NCBI GenBank assembly: GCA_003281645.1
Contig: QCBJ01000002.1
Location: forward strand, 1-64,000
Origin: Prochlorococcus sp. AG-347-G20
GTDB lineage: Bacteria; Cyanobacteriota; Cyanobacteriia; PCC-6307; Cyanobiaceae
Direction of reading: 5' to 3'
DNA length: 64,000 bases
Under the pieces are notes generated by a model. It worked only from the letters and a program-made list of their open reading frames with translations, was not told where the DNA came from and searched no databases. Below, one piece after another: positions 1 through 9,419 of this stretch; the stretch's first letter is position 1, and the number at the start of each line of letters is the position of its first letter. The translations under genes and the position numbers were made by a program.

Positions 1-1399
1 TACCTGGATGCACTTCAAAGTAAGGTCTAGATTCTTTTTTGATTTTTTGAAGTAATTCCAAAAGTAAACCAGCCATTCCATAGAATCCAGATTCCCCTGA
101 CGAAATTAAAGCTACTTTTATTCCTTCCTCGGCTAGTTGAATTGCTTTACTGCATCTCTCTTTTTCTTCAGTAAGTTTACTTTCAATTAAAACCTGATCA
201 TTCCTTTTTAGGGGTTTTATTAAATCTAAATACATTTTGTATCCAATCCAAACAGTACATCTTGCAAGTGCTTTTCTTGCATTATTGGTTAGGTAGGAGA
301 TATCACCAGGCCCACTTCCAATAATATGGATTTCGCCATGGGTTGGATTATATTGATTTTTTGATTCTGCTATGGCGATAGTTACTGCCCCAGATTGATT
401 TTTAAAAATTCTTTTTTCTTCTAATAATTTTGATTCTTCTCCTGCTGCAAGTAAGCAAGAGGCTTCTGCTACGGAAGGTGTGCCAACTTCATTTTGCACA
501 AAATTTGATGGATTTGGAACAATTATTGTTGAAAGATCTTCTTTACTAAAAAACTTTATAGGCAAGTTTTTTTCTTTAGCAAGTTCTAAAATTCCTTTCT
601 CATTTTTTTTAATATCAATAGTTGCAAATCCCGCAATTGATTGCTGTGATAAATTTTCTGACTCTAAAAAATTATTCAAAGAATTTTTTATTAAATCTTT
701 GCTTGTATTTCTTTCACATCCAATACCAACCCATAATACGGGAGGGTGCCAAGTTGTTTCATGATTTTCGAATATACTCACGTAGAATGTTGAATCTAGT
801 TTTTCATTTTCTTTTTTATCAATTTGATGAATAATCTCAGCTGATTCTGAAGTTTTCCATAAGCTATTACCAGATAATTGTTTGCAAAATATTTCTTCTT
901 TCTTAGCTTGTTTAATTACTAGTTTTGACCAATCGTTTATTTTGCCAGATCTTTTCCAACCCCATTGATTCCCAAATGCATCAAGATTTAAGAGGCTTTG
1001 ATCATTGGAATTATTAGTTATTATAATTTCTCCACCAAGTAAATTAGCAATTTGACATGCAATATTTTGCGTATTTGACTGATGTAAGCCAATTAAAGGA
1101 ACTATCTTGGAACATTTGTTATCTATAACTATTACTCCTGGATCTTGATCTTTAGAGGTTAAAAATGTATTTATTATGCGTATTGATGCAGCAATTGAGC
1201 CTATAAAAATTATTAAATCTATATCTTTCCATTTTTCTTTGAAAATTTTTTTAGGCTTAATTAAAGGTATTATTTTTTCTTCAGTCTTCTCTTTATTTGT
1301 TGAGCTAGCAATATAAATTTCATCAATAAATTCGGTTTTCTTTAGTCTTTTTAAAATTACTTCTGACTTATAAGATAAACCTATCGCAATGCCTTTCAA
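1..1399 (-). CDS. cobJ: Fused CbiG-like / precorrin-3B C17-methyltransferase (CobJ/CbiH), 3' end cut by window
   Basis: Cobalamin (corrin ring) biosynthesis: CobJ/CbiH methylates C17 with ring contraction, and CbiG-type domains act at the following lactone-opening step. The minus-strand frame is open from about 1460 to the window edge. Its first part (about 330 residues) reads as CbiG, with GSIAASIRII and later LWVGIGCERNTS. It continues into a tetrapyrrole-methylase domain with GSGPGDISYLT and SSGESGFYGMAGLLLE, the SAM-binding motifs of CobJ. No ATG lies upstream of the conserved start, so I take the TTG at 1399 preceding KGIAIGLS. An upstream stop limits any extension to about 20 codons. 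The C-terminus lies outside the window. Fusion of the two domains is known in marine picocyanobacteria. It is divergent from psaA. Confidence is high for family and moderate for the start. Confidence 0.87.
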   Translation of the reverse strand, partial: MKGIAIGLSYKSEVILKRLKKTEFIDEIYIASSTNKEKTEEKIIPLIKPKKIFKEKWKDIDLIIFIGSIAASIRIINTFLTSKDQDPGVIVIDNKCSKIVPLIGLHQSNTQNIACQIANLLGGEIIITNNSNDQSLLNLDAFGNQWGWKRSGKINDWSKLVIKQAKKEEIFCKQLSGNSLWKTSESAEIIHQIDKKENEKLDSTFYVSIFENHETTWHPPVLWVGIGCERNTSKDLIKNSLNNFLESENLSQQSIAGFATIDIKKNEKGILELAKEKNLPIKFFSKEDLSTIIVPNPSNFVQNEVGTPSVAEASCLLAAGEESKLLEEKRIFKNQSGAVTIAIAESKNQYNPTHGEIHIIGSGPGDISYLTNNARKALARCTVWIGYKMYLDLIKPLKRNDQVLIESKLTEEKERCSKAIQLAEEGIKVALISSGESGFYGMAGLLLELLQKIKKESRPYFEVHPG

Positions 1400-1737
1400 A
1401 TTAAATAGTAATTTTGTTATGTTGAAATTATATCTTGTCAGTGTTAAAGAAAAAAAATTTTAATCAAATATAAAAAAATATTTAAGATATTGATTCATTA
1501 AATTGGGTATATATACTTAAAGTCCAGTCATATTAATAGATCTTGCGAATAAAACTAAAAGTAACAAACAGTGAAACATTTGTTACTTAATCGCATGATC
1601 AAAGAATCCTTCGCTTATTATTTTTGGTAACGAAATTCTTAATTTTGATTGGTTCGTTCCTTAAAAGTCTACTATTAATAAATATAGGCTTTAGGTACAG
1701 AAAATCTACTTAAGGACTTATTACTTAGAGGTGCTAG
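1400..1737 (+). promoter_or_regulatory. psaA upstream control region (338 bp, no gene)
   Basis: This stretch separates the divergent cobJ and psaA genes and contains no credible ORF. It holds a perfect 10-bp inverted repeat (1559-1588), an imperfect one (GGTAACGAA near 1625 against TTCGTTCC near 1653), and a possible -10 element TACTAT at 1670-1675. A clear Shine-Dalgarno GAGGTG lies at 1728-1733, 4 nt before the psaA ATG. Photosystem I genes in cyanobacteria are strongly light-regulated, so a long control region is expected here. The assignment of individual elements is inference from sequence symmetry. Confidence 0.55.
1559..1588. repeat. Perfect 10-bp inverted repeat upstream of psaA
   Basis: The arms AAGTAACAAA (1559-1568) and TTTGTTACTT (1579-1588) are exact reverse complements, separated by 10 nt. 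Centre-to-centre spacing is 20 bp, about two helical turns, which fits a dimeric regulator operator. As RNA it would form a hairpin with a 10-nt loop and no following T-run, so an intrinsic terminator is unlikely. It lies about 150 bp before the psaA ATG. Confidence 0.6.
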
Positions 1738-4041
1738 ATGACCATCAGCCCACCAGAAAGTGGAGAAAAAAACAAGAAAGTTTTGGAAGAACCTGTAAAG
1801 GCTGATCCAAGACCTATTGATTTTGCGAAGTTAGATAAGCCAGGTTTCTGGTCAAGTAAATTATCTAAGGGTCCAAAAACTACCACTTGGATCTGGAATT
1901 TGCATGCAGATGCCCATGATTTTGATGTACATGCTGGAGATGCGGAAGAAGCTACAAGAAAAATATTTTCAGCTCATTTCGGACATCTTGCTGTAATTTT
2001 TATATGGATGAGTGCCGCATTTTTCCATGGAGCAAGATTTTCAAATTATTCAGGTTGGTTAGCTGATCCAACACACGTTAAACCAGGCGCTCAGCAGGTA
2101 TGGGCAATTGTTGGTCAAGAAATGCTAAATGGTGATCTTGGTGCAGACTACAACGGTATTCAAATAAGCTCAGGGATTTTCCAAATGTGGAGAGCTTGGG
2201 GCATAACTAATGAATCTGAACTAATGGCTTTAGCTATTGGAGCTGTAGTTATGGCTGCTTTAATGCTTCATGCTGGTATATTTCACTATCATAAAGCAGC
2301 TCCAAAAATGGAGTGGTTTCAAGATGTTGATTCTATGATGAATCATCATCTTGCTGGCCTTTTAGGATTAGGTTCCCTAGCTTGGGCTGGACATTGTATT
2401 CATATTGGAGCTCCCACAGCAGCTTTGTTAGACGCTATTGATGCAGGTACTCCTTTAGTAATTAATGGTAAAGAAATAGCTACAATTGCTGATATGCCGA
2501 TGCCTCATCAGCTTTGCGATCCTCAAATAATTGGTCAGATTTTCCCTGGTTTAGCTAGTGGAACCGGTAATTTCTTTACCCTTAACTGGTTAGCTTTTTC
2601 AGATTTTCTAACCTTCAAAGGGGGTCTTAACCCTGTAACAGGAAGCTTATGGATGACAGATGTTTCTCATCATCATGTTGCCATTGCTGTTTTATTCATT
2701 ATTGCGGGTCATATGTATAGAACCAATTATGGAATTGGTCACAGTATGAAAGAAATTTTAGATTCACAACAAGGAGATCCCATATTATTTCCAGCACCAA
2801 GAGGCCATCAGGGTTTGTTCGAATTTATGGCTGAAAGTAGACATGCTCAGTTAGCAGTTAATTTGGCAATGTTGGGATCAATAACTATCGTTGTTTCTCA
2901 CCACATGTACGCAATGCCTCCATACCCTTACATGGCCATTGATTACATGACTGTTTTGGGTACTTTCACACATCACATGTGGATTGGAGCTTTATTTATA
3001 GTTGGTGCAGGTGCACATGCTGGAATTGCAATGGTAAGAGACTATGACCCTGCAAAAAATATTGATAATGTATTAGATAGAATACTTAAGGCAAGAGATG
3101 CTGTGATTAGTCATCTCAACTGGGTTTGTATGTGGTTAGGTTTCCATAGTTTTGGTCTTTATATTCATAACGACACTATGAGAGCTTTAGGCAGACCACA
3201 AGATATGTTTAGTGATTCAGCTATCCAACTGCAGCCTATATTTGCTCAGTGGGTTCAGAGTATTCAAGCCTCAGCGGTGGGTACATCCATCTTGGCTGGA
3301 ACAGCTGAAGCATTGCCTCACAAAGCCATAAGTGAAGTATTTAACGGTGAAACTATAACTATTGGTGGAAAAATTGCTATGAAGGCAATCCCACTTGGCA
3401 CCGCAGATTTAATGATTCATCATATTCATGCTTTCCAGATTCATGTAACTGTTTTAATTCTTTTGAAGGGGGTACTTTATGCAAGAAGTTCAAGGTTAAT
3501 TCCCGATAAAGCTTCACTAGGTTTCAGATTTCCTTGTGACGGTCCTGGTAGAGGAGGTACATGTCAAGTATCTTCTTGGGACCATGTATTTCTTGCCCTT
3601 TTCTGGATGTATAACACTATTTCTATCGTTATATTCCACTTCTCTTGGAAAATGCAAAGTGATGTTTGGGGTCTGACAGGAGGTAATTTTGCTCAAAGCT
3701 CCATAACTATTAATGGTTGGCTTAGAGACTTCTTGTGGGCACAAGCTTCCCAGGTTTTAACTAGTTATGGTCAAGCAATTAGTATGTATGGTTTGATGTT
3801 CTTGGGTGCACACTTCATTTGGGCATTTAGTTTGATGTTCCTATTCAGCGGAAGAGGATATTGGCAAGAATTATTCGAATCAATCGTTTGGGCACACAAC
3901 AAACTTAAAGTCGCTCCAACTATTCAACCTAGAGCTCTATCTATCACTCAAGGTCGAGCAGTAGGTGTAACACACTTCCTTGTCGGTGGTATAGCTACCA
4001 CATGGGCCTTCTTCCATGCTCGCCTTTTCGGGCTGGGCTAA
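1738..4041 (+). CDS. psaA: Photosystem I P700 chlorophyll a apoprotein A1
   Basis: PsaA is one half of the photosystem I reaction-centre heterodimer in the thylakoid membrane. It binds P700, antenna chlorophylls, phylloquinone and half of the FX [4Fe-4S] cluster. The 767-residue product has the expected eleven hydrophobic helices rich in His ligands and the FX loop [10 protein letters not shown] (about residue 600), where two cysteines ligate FX. It ends in the usual helical [13 protein letters not shown]. The start is supported by GAGGTG 4 nt upstream and by the typical N-terminus [11 protein letters not shown]. psaB follows after 27 bp, so the two are almost certainly cotranscribed and ended by the terminator at 6316-6344. 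No anomaly is seen. Confidence 0.99.
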   Translation: MTISPPESGEKNKKVLEEPVKADPRPIDFAKLDKPGFWSSKLSKGPKTTTWIWNLHADAHDFDVHAGDAEEATRKIFSAHFGHLAVIFIWMSAAFFHGARFSNYSGWLADPTHVKPGAQQVWAIVGQEMLNGDLGADYNGIQISSGIFQMWRAWGITNESELMALAIGAVVMAALMLHAGIFHYHKAAPKMEWFQDVDSMMNHHLAGLLGLGSLAWAGHCIHIGAPTAALLDAIDAGTPLVINGKEIATIADMPMPHQLCDPQIIGQIFPGLASGTGNFFTLNWLAFSDFLTFKGGLNPVTGSLWMTDVSHHHVAIAVLFIIAGHMYRTNYGIGHSMKEILDSQQGDPILFPAPRGHQGLFEFMAESRHAQLAVNLAMLGSITIVVSHHMYAMPPYPYMAIDYMTVLGTFTHHMWIGALFIVGAGAHAGIAMVRDYDPAKNIDNVLDRILKARDAVISHLNWVCMWLGFHSFGLYIHNDTMRALGRPQDMFSDSAIQLQPIFAQWVQSIQASAVGTSILAGTAEALPHKAISEVFNGETITIGGKIAMKAIPLGTADLMIHHIHAFQIHVTVLILLKGVLYARSSRLIPDKASLGFRFPCDGPGRGGTCQVSSWDHVFLALFWMYNTISIVIFHFSWKMQSDVWGLTGGNFAQSSITINGWLRDFLWAQASQVLTSYGQAISMYGLMFLGAHFIWAFSLMFLFSGRGYWQELFESIVWAHNKLKVAPTIQPRALSITQGRAVGVTHFLVGGIATTWAFFHARLFGLG

Positions 4042-4068
4042 TAACCTGAACTTCACCTTTTTAATTCA

Positions 4069-6297
4069 ATGGCAACAAAATTTCCATCATTTAACCAGGG
4101 TCTAGCTCAGGACCCCACAACCCGACGAATATGGTACGGAATAGCTACAGCTCATGACTTTGAAAGTCATGATGGTATGACCGAAGAAAAACTTTATCAG
4201 AAGCTTTTCTCTACACATTTCGGACATCTAGCAATAATCGCTCTCTGGGTAGCAGGAAACTTATTTCATATTGCTTGGCAGGGTAACTTTGAGCAATTTG
4301 TACTTGATCCAACTCATGTTCGCCCCATAGCTCATGCTATTTGGGACCCTCATTTTGGATCTGGTATCACAGAAGCGATGACACAAGCTGGAGCAAGCGG
4401 TCCAGTAAACATTGCTTATTCAGGTCTCTACCATTGGTGGTACACAATTGGAATGAGAACTAACGAGCAACTCTTCCAAGCATCAATATTTATGAGTATT
4501 CTTGCTTGTTGGACTTTATTTGCAGGTTGGTTACATTTACAACCAAAATTTAGACCTTCTCTGGCCTGGTTTAAAAATGCAGAGTCAAGATTAAATCATC
4601 ACTTAGCTGTTTTATTTGGTTTTAGTAGTATCGCTTGGACAGGTCATTTAGTTCATGTTGCAATACCTGAATCAAGAGGACAGCATGTAGGTTGGGATAA
4701 CTGGTTAACAGTTCTACCACACCCTGCAGGTTTAGCTCCTTTCTTTACTTTAAACTGGGGAGCATATGCACAAAATCCTGATTCTTTAGATCAAGTATTT
4801 GGAACAGCTGAAGGAGCTGGAACAGCAATTTTTACTTTCTTAGGAGGTCTTCATCCTCAAAGTGAAGCATTATGGCTTACTGATATTGCTCATCACCATA
4901 TTGCAATAGGAACAGTTTTTGTAATTGCTGGCCATATGTATAGAAATACTTTTGGTATAGGGCATAGCCTCAAAGAAATTACAGAAGCTCATAATACTAG
5001 ACACCCAAATGATCCTCATAAAGGTAGTTTCGGAATTAATCATGATGGTATATATGAAACTGTAAATAACTCGTTACATTTTCAACTTGGACTAGCGTTA
5101 GCATCACTTGGAGTAGCAACTTCTCTTGTTGCGCAACATATGGGAGCACTTCCTTCTTATGCTTTTATCGCTAGGGACTACACCACACAATCTGCTTTAT
5201 ATAGTCATCATCAGTACATAGCAATGTTCTTGATGGTTGGTGCTTTTGCACATGGAGCTATTTTCTTTGTGAGAGATTACGATCCAGAATTAAATAAAGA
5301 TAATGTACTAGCGAGAGTTTTAGGAACAAAGGAAGCTTTAATAAGCCACCTTAGTTGGGTAACAATGTTGCTTGGATTCCATACTCTCGGAATTTATGTC
5401 CATAACGATGTTGTTGTAGCTTTTGGTAATCCTGAAAAGCAAATTCTAATTGAGCCAGTATTTGCTCAATTTGTTCAAGCAGCTCAAGGTAAGATGATGT
5501 ACGGCTTCAATGCTCTACTATCTGATCCTACAAGTTCAGCAAGTCTTGCTGCTAATTCACTACCGGGTAATCATTACTGGATGGATCTCATCAATAGACA
5601 AGATGCATTAAGTGCATTCTTACCTATAGGTCCTGCAGATTTCTTAGTTCATCATGCTATCGCTTTAGGTCTTCATACAACTGCTTTAATCCTTATCAAA
5701 GGTGCTCTTGATGCTAGAGGAACTAAATTAATTCCTGATAAGAAAGATTTAGGTTATGCATTCCCTTGTGATGGACCTGGACGTGGAGGTACTTGTGATA
5801 GTTCATCATGGGATGCTATGTACTTAGCGATGTTCTGGGCATTAAATTTACTAGCATGGGTAACCTTCTACTGGCATTGGAAACACCTAGCAATATGGCA
5901 GGGTAATGTAGCACAATTTAATGAATCAGGAACTTATCTAATGGGTTGGTTCAGAGATTATCTCTGGTTAAACTCTGCTCAACTTATTAACGGATATAAT
6001 CCATTTGGAGTGAACTCATTATCTCCTTGGGCTTGGATGTTCCTATTCGGTCACTTAGTTTGGGCTACTGGTTTCATGTTCCTAATATCATGGCGTGGTT
6101 ACTGGCAAGAATTAATTGAAACATTAGTTTGGGCACATCAGCGTACTCCAATTGCTAACCTTGTCGGCTGGAGAGATAAACCAGTCGCACTTTCAATTGT
6201 TCAAGCTAGATTAGTTGGACTAGCACATTTCACGATTGGAAACATTCTTACATTCGGTGCATTTGTTATTGCATCAACTTCAGGTAAGTTTGGTTAA
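4069..6297 (+). CDS. psaB: Photosystem I P700 chlorophyll a apoprotein A2
   Basis: PsaB partners PsaA in the photosystem I core and supplies the other two cysteine ligands of FX and half of P700. The 742-residue product begins [16 protein letters not shown], carries the FX loop [10 protein letters not shown] and many chlorophyll-ligating histidines, and ends ASTSGKFG, all as in cyanobacterial PsaB. It lies 27 bp behind psaA on the same strand and is followed within 20 bp by a strong hairpin-plus-T-run terminator, so psaA-psaB form a closed two-gene transcription unit. Confidence 0.99.
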
Positions 6298-6315
6298 ATT
6301 TTTCTTAAATAATTT

Positions 6316-6344
6316 AAATCACCACATTTGTGGTGATTTTTTTT
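6316..6344 (+). terminator. Intrinsic terminator of psaAB
   Basis: The arms AAATCACCAC (6316-6325) and GTGGTGATTT (6330-6339) pair perfectly around an ATTT loop. A run of Ts continues to 6344. It lies 19 nt after the psaB stop. This is the clearest rho-independent terminator in the window; most other gene ends here have none visible. Confidence 0.92.
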
Positions 6345-6400
6345 GTTTAATTTTAATGTTCTAAATTAAGTTAAAATTATATAAATATTATCAAATATAA

Positions 6401-7363
6401 ATGTCAGATATAAAACAATTAATTTCTATTATTATCCCTGTTTATAACGAAAGTGAGAGTATTGGTTTTTTATTGGATGAAGTTATAAATGTAATGTCAT
6501 TTCATGAATTTAATTTTGAATTGATTGTTGTCAATGATGGTTCTAAAGATAATACTTATCAAGTATTGAAAGAACTAACTCTCAAAATTAAAGAATTGTC
6601 ATTAATTTCCCTTCGCAAAAATTATGGGCAAACTGCAGCAATGTCAGCTGGCTTTGATTATTCTAGGGGCGATATTGTCATTACTTTGGATGGTGATTTA
6701 CAGAATGATCCAAATGATATTCCTAAATTAATTTCAGAAATTAATAATGGCTACGATTTGATTTGTGGATGGAGGGTTGATAGAAAAGATAAATTAATTA
6801 ACAGAAAGATACCATCAAAAATAGCGAATAAATTAATAGCTCATGTAACAGGTTTGAAGTTGCACGACTATGGATGTTCATTAAAAGCTTTTAAGAAAGA
6901 AATAATAGATGATATTAAGTTATATGGAGAACTTCATAGGTTTTTGCCCGTTTTAGCAAATATTGAAGGTGCAAGAATCAAAGAAATTAAAGTCAATCAT
7001 AGAAGTAGGCAATATGGATCTAGTAAATATGGAATAGATAGAACCTTTAGAGTTTTAATGGATTTACTAACTGTTTGGTTTATGACTAAATTCTTAACAA
7101 GACCAATGTATGGATTTGGTTTTGTTGGAATTATAAGTATTTTGATTAGCCTTGCAATGAGTTCTTATTTGATAGTTTTAAAAATAATAGGTGAGGATAT
7201 TGGAAATCGTCCTTTGTTAATGTTTGCATTAATATTGGGGATTGCTGGGGTTCAATTATTTAGCTTTGGATTATTGAGCGAACTTTTAATTAGGACATAT
7301 CATGAAAGTCAAAGTCGTCCAATTTACAGAATTAGATCAATAAGCAGTATTAATCAAAATTGA
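6401..7363 (+). CDS. GT2 glycosyltransferase, polyprenyl-phosphate sugar transferase type
   Basis: A 320-residue family 2 glycosyltransferase with a cytosolic N-terminal GT-A domain: SIIIPVYNESESI at the start, VVNDGSKDNT near residue 45, and the DXD-type DGDLQNDPNDIP near residue 100. Two C-terminal membrane helices follow (about 232-256 and 270-294). This layout matches the DPM1/GtrB/ArnC group, which moves a sugar from a nucleotide donor to a polyprenyl phosphate carrier for later use on the periplasmic face. The sugar cannot be deduced. It stands alone between the psaB terminator and a convergent hypothetical gene whose stop is 4 bp away, with a short A+T-rich leader. The family call is secure; the pathway is unknown. 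Confidence 0.88.
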   Translation: MSDIKQLISIIIPVYNESESIGFLLDEVINVMSFHEFNFELIVVNDGSKDNTYQVLKELTLKIKELSLISLRKNYGQTAAMSAGFDYSRGDIVITLDGDLQNDPNDIPKLISEINNGYDLICGWRVDRKDKLINRKIPSKIANKLIAHVTGLKLHDYGCSLKAFKKEIIDDIKLYGELHRFLPVLANIEGARIKEIKVNHRSRQYGSSKYGIDRTFRVLMDLLTVWFMTKFLTRPMYGFGFVGIISILISLAMSSYLIVLKIIGEDIGNRPLLMFALILGIAGVQLFSFGLLSELLIRTYHESQSRPIYRIRSISSINQN

Positions 7364-7367
7364 TTGT

Positions 7368-7760
7368 TTAATTGAACTTTCTTATTAACAAAGCTGAAAT
7401 TTCAATAACTTCAGGAGAAATATCTCTTAAGCCTTTTCGTAAAATTGGTAATGTTGATTTATCAGCCAATTCTTCCGCAATTTTTAATGCCTTTAATTTA
7501 TTTTCTGTATTCCCCTGAAAAAGACTAAACATTTTATTTCTTTGAGAATTTTTATATAATAATGAGTACTTCTTTTCTTCGTGATTGTATAAATAACTAT
7601 TTTTTTTAGATAGAAATTTATTACTACCCTTTTTATTTTTCTTTAATTTAATAGAATTTAAATTGCTTTTATTTATTAACTTTTTAAAGCTTCTTTTTTT
7701 AAAAACTAGAAGTAATATTCCTATAAAAATAATAAGTAAAATTGCGAAAATATTTAACAT
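7368..7760 (-). CDS. Hypothetical membrane-anchored protein with HEAT-like C-terminus
   Basis: A 130-residue protein of unrecognised function. It has one N-terminal hydrophobic helix (residues 2-20), then a very lysine-rich linker (20-65), and a C-terminal segment of about 45 residues (ALKIAEELADKSTLPILRKG, then SPEVIEISALLIRKF). The two helix pairs of that segment resemble a HEAT repeat. The positively charged linker after the helix suggests the C-terminus faces the cytoplasm. It is convergent with the glycosyltransferase gene (4 bp apart) and divergent from psaI. Codon use is like its neighbours. No catalytic motif is visible. Confidence 0.6.
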   Translation of the reverse strand: MLNIFAILLIIFIGILLLVFKKRSFKKLINKSNLNSIKLKKNKKGSNKFLSKKNSYLYNHEEKKYSLLYKNSQRNKMFSLFQGNTENKLKALKIAEELADKSTLPILRKGLRDISPEVIEISALLIRKFN

Positions 7761-7830
7761 GTAAAAAGTTAATAATTTTTATATCATCCAGTAATAAAAT
7801 TAACATTATTTCGCTGATAAATACTAAAGT

Positions 7831-7850
7831 GTTTAAAGATGTTTAAAGAA
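7831..7850 (+). repeat. Tandem decamer immediately before psaI
   Basis: GTTTAAAGAT and GTTTAAAGAA stand head to tail and end 2 nt before the psaI ATG. The 10-bp period places both copies on the same face of the helix. The second AAAGA may also act as a weak ribosome-binding site. The period equals that of the HLR1/RpaB direct repeats near cyanobacterial photosystem I genes, but the bases match that consensus only partly. Confidence 0.45.
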
Positions 7851-7852
7851 CT

Positions 7853-7966
7853 ATGCCATCTGATTTGCCAAGTCTTTTACCCTCAATTTTTGTTCCATTA
7901 ATTGGTATAGCAATGCCTGCTGTTTTTATCGTATTGATTGGAAGATTAATTACAGCAACTGAATAA
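7853..7966 (+). CDS. psaI: Photosystem I subunit VIII
   Basis: A 37-residue single-helix photosystem I subunit that helps hold PsaL in place and so supports trimer formation. The translation starts MPSDLPSLLPSIFVP and ends RLITATE, with one hydrophobic helix in the middle. The Pro-Ser-rich luminal start and the length match cyanobacterial PsaI. It lies 27 bp upstream of psaL on the same strand, the usual cyanobacterial pairing, which strengthens the call. Confidence 0.95.
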   Translation: MPSDLPSLLPSIFVPLIGIAMPAVFIVLIGRLITATE

Positions 7967-7993
7967 ATTATCAAACACTAAACTATTAAAAAA

Positions 7994-8593
7994 ATGAGCG
8001 ACTTTCAAAAATCATTCTCTGAATCAACAAGTTCTATTAAGTTTGATGAGAAATACATAGATACTTCTGTACAACCAAATGATATTGGCGTAGCAGAGCA
8101 ATGGGCAGTAAAAACAGTTGCTGATCCTTGTGTTGGTAATTTAGCTACTCCAGTTAATAGTGGTTATTTTACAAAAGCCTTTATAAATAATTTACCTTTT
8201 TACAGAGAAGGTATTTCCCCTAATTTTAGAGGTTTAGAAACTGGAGCAGCTTTTGGATATCTTCTATACGGACCTTTTACCATGACTGGCCCATTAAGAA
8301 ATTCTGAATTTGCTCTAACAGCTGGACTTCTCGCTACTATTGGAGCTGTTCATATTTTGACAGCACTTTTTGTTCTATACAATGCACCTGGTAAAGCACC
8401 TAATGTTCAACCTCCAGATGCGACTGTTAATAATCCGCCAAAGGACTTATTTACAAGAGCTGGTTGGGCTGATTTTACAAGTGGATTTTGGTTAGGAGGA
8501 TGTGGAGGAGCTGTTTTTGCTTGGTTACTTGTTGGAACATTACACTTAGATACCATAATGCCAATCATTAAAAATATTTGGACTGCTGGTTAA
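7994..8593 (+). CDS. psaL: Photosystem I subunit XI
   Basis: PsaL sits at the trimerisation interface of photosystem I in the thylakoid membrane and binds chlorophyll and carotenoid. The 199-residue product has an N-terminal soluble stretch of about 60 residues including [14 protein letters not shown], then [17 protein letters not shown], and two clear helices before a third C-terminal helix ([18 protein letters not shown]). It is cotranscribed with psaI. The N-terminus is longer than in many freshwater PsaL proteins, as in other marine picocyanobacteria. No terminator is visible in the 64 bp before the convergent NlpC gene end. Confidence 0.97.
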   Translation: MSDFQKSFSESTSSIKFDEKYIDTSVQPNDIGVAEQWAVKTVADPCVGNLATPVNSGYFTKAFINNLPFYREGISPNFRGLETGAAFGYLLYGPFTMTGPLRNSEFALTAGLLATIGAVHILTALFVLYNAPGKAPNVQPPDATVNNPPKDLFTRAGWADFTSGFWLGGCGGAVFAWLLVGTLHLDTIMPIIKNIWTAG

Positions 8594-8657
8594 TTTCTAA
8601 ATAAAAGAATAATTAATATTTTAATTTAATTTAAAATTTAAAGGTGAGGTCTATTAA

Positions 8658-9416
8658 TTAACGTATAGTGCGGTCCCATCTATAATTTCTAACGACTCTT
8701 CCTGCGGAAATTAGTTTAGATTTATAATGCAATGAGATTTTATCATTAGACTTTTTTAGGGTATCTAATCCTATTCCATTTCTGCCAAAATCCATTCCAG
8801 AGCTATGGTAATAGAATCCGTCTCCTTTGTAGATTCCAATATGATCACATTTTTCTTCATTTCCAAAAAATAAAAGATCACCAGGTCGTAGAGCCTCATA
8901 CGATTCTTTGTAATAAAAAAGGTGCTTACAAAAACTTTTTATTTGAAAAGAGTCTCGAGGTATATAGATTTGATGCTTTAAAAAAGCAGTCTGAATTAAT
9001 CCAGAACAATCAAAATTGGGTCCTAATGTACCTCCCCAAAGATATTCATTATTTAATTCAGATTGATCCTTGATCCATTTTAAAATTGAGTTAACTTTAT
9101 CTTTTATAAAGAAGTGTTCTTTTTTTGAATTCTTAGGTTTTCTTAATTCGTATTTCTCAATAATTAATCCATCTAAATTTATCCAACAGAGGTAACCATC
9201 TTCATATAGTTGAACTAGTATTCTTGAAAATTTATGGTTGTTTTGATAAATATTTGGATAAATAAGCCTAAAAATTCTATTTTTAAATATTTCAGTAACT
9301 AATTTATCTTCTGTTTCATTTTGATATCCCGAAATATTAACTTTTAATTGCCACCAAATAGTTTTTGAAAAATTAGTTTGTTTAAATAGTGAGATAGGAT
9401 TTTTATAAATTTCCAT
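8658..9416 (-). CDS. NlpC/P60-family peptidoglycan endopeptidase
   Basis: A predicted cysteine peptidase that cuts D-gamma-glutamyl-meso-diaminopimelate bonds in peptidoglycan stem peptides. The 252-residue protein has a region of about 100 residues that could be an SH3-like cell-wall-binding domain, then the NlpC/P60 catalytic domain. The nucleophile is Cys137 in NFDCSGL, the catalytic His is His192 in CDHIGIY, and the third polar residue is probably His204 in YYHSSG. LRPGDLLFF is a further family motif. No signal peptide is evident, so export is unproven. It is divergent from a penicillin-binding/beta-lactamase-fold gene whose ATG is only 3 bp from its own, suggesting joint wall-remodelling roles. 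The family is certain; the substrate is inferred. Confidence 0.88.
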   Translation of the reverse strand: MEIYKNPISLFKQTNFSKTIWWQLKVNISGYQNETEDKLVTEIFKNRIFRLIYPNIYQNNHKFSRILVQLYEDGYLCWINLDGLIIEKYELRKPKNSKKEHFFIKDKVNSILKWIKDQSELNNEYLWGGTLGPNFDCSGLIQTAFLKHQIYIPRDSFQIKSFCKHLFYYKESYEALRPGDLLFFGNEEKCDHIGIYKGDGFYYHSSGMDFGRNGIGLDTLKKSNDKISLHYKSKLISAGRVVRNYRWDRTIR

Positions 9417-9419
9417 ACA

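Noticed and set aside
480..834. Two plus-strand ORFs of 94 and 70 codons
   Set aside because: They run antisense to the recognisable CbiG/CobJ frame, which is open through the whole region.
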